NCBI GenBank assembly: GCA_025935995.1
Contig: JAICUF010000019.1
Coordinates: 1 to 33,136 of the forward strand
From: Gemmatimonadales bacterium
GTDB taxonomy: Bacteria > Gemmatimonadota > Gemmatimonadetes > Gemmatimonadales > GWC2-71-9
Length of the DNA stretch: 33,136 nucleotides
Reading direction: 5' to 3'
This document shows, in pieces, positions 25,149-31,132 of the stretch; positions within the stretch are counted from its first letter, which is position 1; the number at the start of each line of letters is the position of its first letter. Below the pieces are notes generated by a model. It had not been told where the DNA came from and did no database searches. It worked only from the letters and a program-made list of their open reading frames with translations. The position numbers and the translations under genes were made by a program.

Positions 25149-26317
25149 CCACGCCCCAGCGTCCCGCCCGCTCGCGCCTCGACTCGGTGGACTTCGTGCG
25201 CGGCGTCATCATGATCCTGATGGCGCTCGACCACACGCGGGATTACTTCGGCATTCCCGGCCAGAACCCCACCAATCTCGCCACCGCCTCCGCCGGTCTC
25301 TTCCTCACCCGCTGGGTGACGCACATCTGCGCGCCCGTCTTCTTCCTGCTCACCGGGACCGGCGCCTTCCTGGCGCTCCGCCGCCGCACGCCGGCCGAGC
25401 TGTCCCGGTTCCTCGCGACCCGCGGGCTCTGGCTCATCTTCGTGGAGCTGGTGGTGATGCGGTGCCTCGCCTACCAGTTCAACTTCGACTACCAGCTGAC
25501 GATGCTGGTCGTCCTCTGGGCGCTCGGCTGGGCGATGATCGTCCTCGCGGCGCTGGTGCGGCTTCCGGCCTGGATCGCGGGCGCCTTCGGCGTCCTGCTC
25601 ATCGCGGGCCACAACCTGCTCGACGGCGTGGCCTCCACGAACCCGCTCTGGATCATCCTCCACCGCCCCGGCGTGGTGCTCGACGTGCCGGGCCACATGG
25701 TCTTCTCCGCCTATCCGCTGGTGCCGTGGATCGGTGTGACCGCGGCCGGTTACGCCCTGGGGCAGATCTACCGTTGGGAGCCCGCCCGCCGCCGGCGTTT
25801 CCTGGCGCGGCTCGGCACCGCGCTCATCATCGGATTCCTCGTCGTCCGCGGTATCAACCACTATGGCGACCCGGCGCCCTGGTCCGCCGGCCGGACACCG
25901 CTCTTCACGGTGCTCTCGTTCCTCAACGTCAACAAGTATCCGCCGTCGCTCTCGTTCCTCCTCATGACGCTCGGCCCGGCACTGCTCATGCTGCGCCTGG
26001 TCGACGGCGGCGTGCCGCCGGCGCTCCGGCCCGCCGTGGTCTACGGCCGGGTGCCGATGTTCTACTATGTGATCCACTTCGCGCTGATCCATCTCCTGGC
26101 GGTGGCCGTCGCCTTCGCGCGATACGGCGGGGCGCACTGGCTCACGGAATCACCGGATCTCGCCAATTACCCGTTCACCCCGCCGCCCGGCTGGGGGTGG
26201 GGGCTTCCGGTCGTCTATCTGGTGTGGGCGCTGGTGGTGGTGGGGACCTACCCGCTCTGTCGCTGGTTCGCCGACGTGAAGCGGCGCAGAACCGACGCGT
26301 GGCTCAGCTATCTGTGA
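25145..26317 (+). CDS. DUF1624/heparan-alpha-glucosaminide N-acetyltransferase-like membrane protein
   Basis: A 390-aa integral membrane protein with about ten hydrophobic helices. The first region, RLDSVDFVRGVIMILMALDHTRDYFG, is the hallmark of the DUF1624/HGSNAT catalytic family (Asp-His after a hydrophobic helix, used by relatives to acetylate a sugar across the membrane). Later marks include a loop with FPLVPWIGVTAAGY-like SAYPLVPWIGVTAAGY and conserved FYYVIHFALIHL near the C-terminus. A transmembrane acyltransferase modifying a cell-envelope sugar is the likely role. The GTG at 25145 overlaps the GNAT stop. The last gene of the operon; it converges with the ATP-grasp gene, 18 bases apart. 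Confidence 0.82.
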   Translation: MTTPQRPARSRLDSVDFVRGVIMILMALDHTRDYFGIPGQNPTNLATASAGLFLTRWVTHICAPVFFLLTGTGAFLALRRRTPAELSRFLATRGLWLIFVELVVMRCLAYQFNFDYQLTMLVVLWALGWAMIVLAALVRLPAWIAGAFGVLLIAGHNLLDGVASTNPLWIILHRPGVVLDVPGHMVFSAYPLVPWIGVTAAGYALGQIYRWEPARRRRFLARLGTALIIGFLVVRGINHYGDPAPWSAGRTPLFTVLSFLNVNKYPPSLSFLLMTLGPALLMLRLVDGGVPPALRPAVVYGRVPMFYYVIHFALIHLLAVAVAFARYGGAHWLTESPDLANYPFTPPPGWGWGLPVVYLVWALVVVGTYPLCRWFADVKRRRTDAWLSYL

Positions 26318-26335
26318 GTGGGGCCATCGGACCGT

Positions 26336-27319
26336 TCACTTCCGGTACCGGGCGAGCGCCGACCCCACGATCTTGCCGATGAGATCGACGTAGCCGATCC
26401 CGGCCGCATCCGCCGCCATGGCGAACTCGCTCGACGCCTCGAGGTAGCAGCTCGCGTTCACCTCGAGGACGTAGATGTCGCCGGTGTTCGTGAGCCGGAG
26501 GTCGACACGGCCGTAGTCGCGGACCCGGAGCGCCCGGTACGCCGCGAGTGACACCTTCTGCAGGCGCGCCTTGAGCTCGTCCGGCAGGTCGGCCAGCACC
26601 GACTTGGTCCCCTTGTACTCGGCGCTTCGCTTGACCCACTTGGCGCGGCTGCCCAGCACCTTCGGCGCGTTCTCCGGGAAGCCGGTGAAGTCCACCTCGA
26701 TCGGCGGGAGCGCGAGCGGCATCCCGTTCCCCAGCACCCCCACGTAGAACTCGCGACCCTCGATGTATTCCTCGGCCAGCGCGGCGTCGTCGAGGTCCCG
26801 GTGGATCGCGGCGACGCGCTTCATGAGCGTGCCCGCATCGTGCACGAGAGAGTCGCCGCCGATCCCGATCGACGAGTCGGCGCGGAGCGGCTTGACGAAG
26901 AGCGGCATGCGGAGATTGCCGCCGGTCTCGAAATCGGGCGCGGTCTTCGAGAAGACGGCGAACCGCGGGTACATCACGTCCTCGTAGCCCAGCAGCTTCT
27001 TGCTGAGCCCCTTGTCCTGGCTCAGGTAGAGCTCTCCCGGCCCGCTGCCGGTGTACTTGAGCTGCTGCGTCTCGAGCAGCGCGGCCACCAGCATGTCGCC
27101 CGAGACGTTGTCGCCGAACATCTCGGCCAGATTGAAGACCAGATCCGGCTTCCGGCGCGAGATGCCCGTGATGAAGCGGCGCACATCGGTGTGGATACCC
27201 AGCACGGAGACGCGGTGCCCCAGCCGGCGCAGCGCGCGCGCCACCTGCGGCACGACCTCGTCGTACTCGCTCGCCTTCGCGTTCTCGCTGTCAGCGTGGG
27301 TGAGGACCGTGATCCTCAT
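26336..27319 (-). CDS. D-alanine--D-alanine-ligase-like ATP-grasp protein
   Basis: A 327-aa ATP-grasp ligase of the Ddl-like type. Visible: DLVFNLAEMFGDNVSGD (residues 59-75), YTGSGPGELYLSQDKGLSK, the ATP lysine in LFVKPLRADSSIGI, EEYIEGREFYVGVLGN, and the Mg/ATP segment VDLRLTNTGDIYVLEVNAS. Differences from true Ddl are a missing N-terminal glycine-rich GGxSxE loop (instead THADSENAKASEYDE) and EVNASCYL where Ddl has EVNTxPG. Such relatives commonly join other amino acids or peptides. No cell-wall genes are nearby, so cell-wall D-Ala-D-Ala synthesis is unlikely. The ATG at 27319 begins the fold; the gene diverges from a 58-aa hydrophilic protein. Confidence 0.85.
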   Translation of the reverse strand: MRITVLTHADSENAKASEYDEVVPQVARALRRLGHRVSVLGIHTDVRRFITGISRRKPDLVFNLAEMFGDNVSGDMLVAALLETQQLKYTGSGPGELYLSQDKGLSKKLLGYEDVMYPRFAVFSKTAPDFETGGNLRMPLFVKPLRADSSIGIGGDSLVHDAGTLMKRVAAIHRDLDDAALAEEYIEGREFYVGVLGNGMPLALPPIEVDFTGFPENAPKVLGSRAKWVKRSAEYKGTKSVLADLPDELKARLQKVSLAAYRALRVRDYGRVDLRLTNTGDIYVLEVNASCYLEASSEFAMAADAAGIGYVDLIGKIVGSALARYRK

Positions 27320-27344
27320 GTGGGCACCGTCACGTGTTGAGGGT

Positions 27345-27378
27345 GGCCGGCGACGCGGTGAGGAGGCGGCCGGCGACG
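27345..27378. repeat. short direct repeat in divergent intergenic region
   Basis: GGCCGGCGACG occurs at 27345-27355 and 27368-27378, 23 bases apart (about two helical turns), between the ATP-grasp gene and the small protein gene. It may be a regulator site or chance in GC-rich DNA. Confidence 0.35.
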
Positions 27379-27411
27379 TTTATTGCGGCACCACCATATA
27401 TGGAGGCACCG

Positions 27412-27588
27412 ATGGCGGACAGCAATCGCAACACGCTGAAAGGCGATCATCCCGGCCAGGAACGGCATCGTCAGGCGAAGGTGGACGGCGCCCACGGCGA
27501 CGCGGAGAGCGTGGAAGGGACCACGGCCGACCAGGCGCGTCACGAGGCCGAGGACACCTACGGGAAGACGGAAAAGCACGACAGCTGA
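27412..27588 (+). CDS. 58-aa hydrophilic protein of unknown function
   Basis: A very polar, Cys-free protein (MADSNRNTLKGDHPGQERHR..., ending KTEKHDS) rich in His, Asp, Glu, Lys, Gly. It is probably disordered. No family was recognised. The ATG at 27412 has a good Shine-Dalgarno, GGAGG (27402-27406), five bases before; ATG 27400 would overlap it and is less likely. The upstream sequence contains an AT-rich stretch (GTTTATTG at 27378-27385 and CATATATG at 27395-27402) that could supply a -10 box. It diverges from the ATP-grasp gene over 92 bases, which could share regulation, and converges with the DUF885 gene. A stress-type hydrophilin is another possibility. Confidence 0.65.
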   Translation: MADSNRNTLKGDHPGQERHRQAKVDGAHGDAESVEGTTADQARHEAEDTYGKTEKHDS

Positions 27589-27594
27589 GCGCGG

Positions 27595-29211
27595 CTAGAG
27601 TCCCATGCCCCAGCGGGCCAGTGCGACGGGAAGCCCGCCGTACCGCAGCAGCTCGGCGTGGAACGCTTCGGGGCGATACGCCGAGCCGGCGCGCTCGCGC
27701 CATGCGTCGCGGAGGCGGAGGATTTCCCGGCGGCCGACGGCGTACGACATGTTGTAGGTCGGCATGGCGCAGTAGCGCCGGACCTCCGCCTCCGCGTTCC
27801 GCCGCTCCATGGGAAGCTTCCCCGCCAGCTCCTCGACCGCCTCGAGCGGCGTCATCCCCCGCGTGTGCAGGCCCACGTCGAGCGTGATCCGCACCGCCCG
27901 CCAGTACAGGTTGATCAGGTTGAAGAGCCGGGCCTCCGGCGACGTGAAGAAGCCCTGCTCCGCCATCAGCGTCTCGCCGTAGAGCGCCCAGCCCTCGACC
28001 GTGAGCGGCGTCCACAGGTGCTGGCGCGCCTCCGACGGCAGCGCGTAGGCGGTGAGCAGCTGCAGGTGGTGGCCCGGATAGGCCTCGTGCACCGCGGTCG
28101 ACGGAATCTCGTAGCGGCAATGCCCGCGCAGCATCCGCGCGCGAACCTCCGGCGCGAGCGTCTCGTCGGGGACGGTGACGAAGAAATGGCCGGTGCGGTC
28201 GGGAAGGTCCACCGGCGGCGGGTTGTACGCCGCGAACGGCACCAGCGCCGACAGGAAATGGGGCGTCGCCTCGACCTCGACGGGGCCGTCCGGGATCGGC
28301 GCGAGTCCGCGCGCGCGGATGAACTCCGCCGCACGCTCGACCTCGCTCCGGTAGGTCGAGAGCAGCTCCGGCTCCGCGATCCGCCCCTCCTCGCGGAGCC
28401 GCTCGGCCAGGTCGCGCCAATGCGCCCGGGGATCGATCGTGGCCGCGAGCGCCGTGATCTCGGCCTCGACGTTCTCCTGCAGGTGGAGACCGTAGCGCCA
28501 GATCTCGGGTGCGCCACCCGACAGCGCGTGCTCGTGATGCAGCCGCCGCTCGAACTGCGCCTCCCCCGCGGCAAAGGCGAGCGGATCGTCGCTCGGACGG
28601 ATGTCGCCGCTCAGCGCCGCGCCGAACCCCTTGAGCGCCGTGAGCAGCTCCGCCGCCGCCGCGCTGAGCTCCGCCGAGAGGGCCGGCGCCGCCCCGCCGA
28701 ACGCCGACGTGACCTGCACGACCAGCTCTCCGCCACCGCCCAGCGAGCCCAGCGCCGTGTCCACGAAGACGGACGGCGGCTGCCTGAGCGTGGCCCGCGC
28801 GGCATCGAGGAAGCCCGGGGCCGCCTTCATTCGCTCGAGCGCCGCCGGCGCGCGCTCGGCCAGGCTTCCGCTGGTCCGCGCGAGGAGGGTGTAGAGCGAT
28901 TGGAAGAGGTGCTGGAGCCAGAACTCGGGATTCCGCTCGTGCGGCCGCTCGTGCTCGAAGCGGAAGAGCGCGACCCGGATCTCGTCGAGCAGCGCGGTGC
29001 GGTCGATCTCCTCCTGAAGGTCGCCGGTCTCGAGCTCTTCGGCGGCCCCCCCGAGCGCGCGGTATGCCGCGAGATGCTCCCGCATCGACTCCTGGTCGAA
29101 GCGGCCGAGCCGCGCATCGTACTCCACGGCGCCGGCGCCGCTGGCCTCCGCCGGATCCAGGTGCCGGCGGGCATCCACGTACGACTGGCACAGCTCGTTG
29201 ATGGCGCTCAC
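27595..29211 (-). CDS. DUF885 family (metallopeptidase-like) protein
   Basis: A 538-aa protein of the DUF885 family, cytoplasmic here because there is no signal peptide. The family motif VHEAYPGHHLQ occurs at about residue 375 with downstream TVEGWALYGE; the HExxPGHH cluster with the later Glu suggests a zinc peptidase active site. An N-terminal helical region (from LCQSYVDARRHLDP) precedes it, as in homologues. Activity has not been shown for most members. The GTG at 29211 overlaps the nucleotidyltransferase stop (GTGA), so it is the last gene of a four- to five-gene operon. The link to sugar-nucleotide genes is unexplained. Confidence 0.87.
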   Translation of the reverse strand: MSAINELCQSYVDARRHLDPAEASGAGAVEYDARLGRFDQESMREHLAAYRALGGAAEELETGDLQEEIDRTALLDEIRVALFRFEHERPHERNPEFWLQHLFQSLYTLLARTSGSLAERAPAALERMKAAPGFLDAARATLRQPPSVFVDTALGSLGGGGELVVQVTSAFGGAAPALSAELSAAAAELLTALKGFGAALSGDIRPSDDPLAFAAGEAQFERRLHHEHALSGGAPEIWRYGLHLQENVEAEITALAATIDPRAHWRDLAERLREEGRIAEPELLSTYRSEVERAAEFIRARGLAPIPDGPVEVEATPHFLSALVPFAAYNPPPVDLPDRTGHFFVTVPDETLAPEVRARMLRGHCRYEIPSTAVHEAYPGHHLQLLTAYALPSEARQHLWTPLTVEGWALYGETLMAEQGFFTSPEARLFNLINLYWRAVRITLDVGLHTRGMTPLEAVEELAGKLPMERRNAEAEVRRYCAMPTYNMSYAVGRREILRLRDAWRERAGSAYRPEAFHAELLRYGGLPVALARWGMGL

Positions 29212-30185
29212 CGGCCCGTCACTTCGGCGTCGTCTCCCAGGCTCGCGCTGCCGGTGACCTTCGAGATCGCGACCCGATTCCCCAGCATCGACCGATCGAG
29301 CGTCGCGTCGCTGATCACGGCATCGCGCCCGATGATCGCGTTGGCGACGGTGCTGCCGCTCACCCGCGTGCCGGCCTCGATGGTCACGTTCGGACCGATC
29401 GTGCTCCGCTCGATGGTGACGCCGTCCTCGATCAGCACCGGATCGTGGATCGTCACCCCCGGGAAGTCGCGCCGGCGCGCCGCGCCCTTCCGGAGCAGGA
29501 TCTCGTTGGTCTCGAGGAAGGTGTCGAGCTTCCCGCAGTCGTACCATCCGCCGACCTCGGCGGTGAGGATGCGGGCACCGCGCTCGATCATCCACTGAAA
29601 GGCGTCGGTGAGGTAGTACTCGCCCTTGTTGGCGGGCGCCGCCAGCACCGCGTCGATGCCGCGCCAGAGCCGCTCCACGTCCCGGATGTAGTAGAGGCCG
29701 ATGTTGGCGAGCTTCGAGATCGGCGTGGACGGCTTCTCGACGATCTTCGTCATGTAGCCGTCCCGGTCGGTGACCACCACGCCGAAGCGCTGGTAGTCCT
29801 CGACCTCCCTGGCCCAGATGATCCCGTCGGCGTCGGTGCGGTTCACCAGCGAGAGGTCGGCCTCGAATACGGTGTCGACGAAGATGATGAGCACCGGCCC
29901 GTGCACGAACGGCCGCGCCAGGTTGATGGCGCCCGCGGTGCCGTCCTGCACCTGCTGCTCGATGAAGCGCGACGGGGTGGCATACCGGCTCCGCGCGTAC
30001 GCCTCCACCTGCTCCTTGAGGTGGCCGGTGATGAAGATCAGCTCCTCGATGTCGAGCCCCCCGAGCCGGTCCATGACCCAGTCCATCACCGGGCGGCCCG
30101 CCACCTTGAGCAGCGGCTTGGGCACCAGATGGGTGTGAGGCCGGAGCCGCGTCCCCTTCCCGGCGAGCGGGATGATCACCTGCAT
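29208..30185 (-). CDS. sugar nucleotidyltransferase with left-handed beta-helix tail
   Basis: A 325-aa NTP transferase. The N-terminal domain (1-235) carries LAGKGTRLRP (about residues 7-16) and KPLLKVAGRP, the NTP-binding and sugar-binding motifs, then an FVDTVFEADL metal-binding segment and a VEKPSTP loop. From about residue 243 a run of hexapeptide-type repeats (TIHDPVLIEDGVTIERSTIGPNV and similar) forms a left-handed beta-helix. The product is a NDP-sugar (glucose-1-phosphate or mannose-1-phosphate type); without an acetyltransferase active site it is not GlmU. The ATG at 30185 is three bases after the cupin stop. Likely role: making an activated sugar for envelope glycans. Confidence 0.88.
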   Translation of the reverse strand: MQVIIPLAGKGTRLRPHTHLVPKPLLKVAGRPVMDWVMDRLGGLDIEELIFITGHLKEQVEAYARSRYATPSRFIEQQVQDGTAGAINLARPFVHGPVLIIFVDTVFEADLSLVNRTDADGIIWAREVEDYQRFGVVVTDRDGYMTKIVEKPSTPISKLANIGLYYIRDVERLWRGIDAVLAAPANKGEYYLTDAFQWMIERGARILTAEVGGWYDCGKLDTFLETNEILLRKGAARRRDFPGVTIHDPVLIEDGVTIERSTIGPNVTIEAGTRVSGSTVANAIIGRDAVISDATLDRSMLGNRVAISKVTGSASLGDDAEVTGR

Positions 30186-30188
30186 CGG

Positions 30189-30539
30189 TCAGCCCCTTCC
30201 GTAGCGGTCTTCGAGTCGCACGAGATCGTCGAGATGGTTGGTGGAGGCCTCGAGCACGTCGCTGTCCACGACCGCCTCGATCTGGTGCACCAGCGTGGGC
30301 GGGATGTGCGCGCTCTCGCCGGCCCGGAAGGGGCGCGCGACCAGGCGGTCGCCGTCCTTCGTCCGGAGAATGAGCTCGCCCGACAGCACGTGCATCGTCT
30401 CGTCCTTCATGTTGTGGTACTGGAGACTCAGGACGTGCCCGGCCTTCACGTGCAGCACCTTGCCGACGTACTGGTCGGTGCGCGCCCACACCAGCTCGTG
30501 ACCCCACGGCTTCTCCACCCGGTACGGCACCTCAGGCAT
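30189..30539 (-). CDS. cupin-domain protein, phosphomannose-isomerase-like
   Basis: A 116-aa single cupin. It begins MPEVPYRVEKPWGHELVWA, the opening typical of type II mannose-6-phosphate isomerase cupins, and carries the metal-binding set in LQYHNMKDETMHVLSG and a later HQIEA. It probably isomerises or binds a sugar phosphate feeding the adjacent nucleotidyltransferase. The ATG at 30539 gives a TGATG junction with the ferredoxin stop; the preceding GTG 30542 would give GTGA and adds one residue. The pair of cupin and nucleotidyltransferase is a plausible NDP-mannose-type route. Confidence 0.8.
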   Translation of the reverse strand: MPEVPYRVEKPWGHELVWARTDQYVGKVLHVKAGHVLSLQYHNMKDETMHVLSGELILRTKDGDRLVARPFRAGESAHIPPTLVHQIEAVVDSDVLEASTNHLDDLVRLEDRYGRG

Positions 30540-31132
30540 CACCCCTCCGCATGTGTCAGTACGAACGATGAGGGCGACGTGATGCACGCCCGGACGCAGA
30601 TGCCGCATCCCACGCACCCTTCCCGCCGGATCACCGGATGGCCGGCCGCGTCGATGGCCAGCGCCGTCTCCCCCACGGGACAGGCGTCGGCGCAGGCGGA
30701 GCACGGCGTGCCCTGGAAGGTGACGCAGCGCTCGGCCACGAGCTCGAGATGCCCCAGACGATAACCCGCCCAGCCGGAACCGGGCACCGAAAGCGCCGCC
30801 GTCGGGCACGCAACAGCGCAGGGCATGTCCGGGCAGACGGTGCAGGGCTGGAGCGACGGATCGAGATACGGCGTCCCGGCCGCGAGACCGCCCTCGGGCC
30901 GGACGGTGAGGATCGCACTCGAGGGACAGACGTCGGCACAGGCGCCGCAGCGGGTACAGGCCGCGAGAAAGCCGACCTCCGGCAGCGCACCCGGCGGCCG
31001 GTGATAGCGGCGCGGCGCGAGCCGCCCCTCGGTCCGCTCGACGACGTGGCCGATCCACCGGTCGAAGGCCGACCGGAACAGCGCGCGGCGCTCGCTCAGA
31101 ATGGCGGCTGGAAGCTGAAGGTCCACCGCCAC
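30539..31132 (-). CDS. NapF/MauM-like 4x[4Fe-4S] ferredoxin
   Basis: A polyferredoxin of up to 197 aa with sixteen cysteines in four clusters: 59/62/65/69, 97/100/105/109, 136/144/147/151 and 173/176/179/183, in the CxxCxxCxxxC pattern (two are spaced variants). The N-terminal SERRALFRSAFDRWIGH resembles NapF-type proteins. No nitrate reductase is nearby. The start is uncertain. GTG 31132 (used for the coordinates) overlaps the M1 peptidase gene by 37 bases and would add about twelve residues that look like read-through of the other frame. A CTG at 31099 (CTGA overlap) would start at SERRALF exactly. An electron carrier for the cell's membrane or redox enzymes is the general expectation. Confidence 0.82.
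   Translation of the reverse strand: MAVDLQLPAAILSERRALFRSAFDRWIGHVVERTEGRLAPRRYHRPPGALPEVGFLAACTRCGACADVCPSSAILTVRPEGGLAAGTPYLDPSLQPCTVCPDMPCAVACPTAALSVPGSGWAGYRLGHLELVAERCVTFQGTPCSACADACPVGETALAIDAAGHPVIRREGCVGCGICVRACITSPSSFVLTHAEG

Noticed and set aside
26342-26351. Perfect 10-bp palindrome CCGGTACCGG near the convergent gene ends
   Set aside because: It lies inside the last codons of the ATP-grasp gene, has no loop and no T-tract, and such GC palindromes occur by chance here.
26336-27319. Cell-wall D-Ala-D-Ala ligase (ddl)
   Set aside because: The N-terminal glycine loop and terminal Asn-Thr-x-Pro-Gly signature are missing and no mur genes are nearby, so it is named only as Ddl-like.
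30539-31132. napF of a nitrate reductase operon
   Set aside because: The cysteine pattern fits but no nap or nar genes are in the window.
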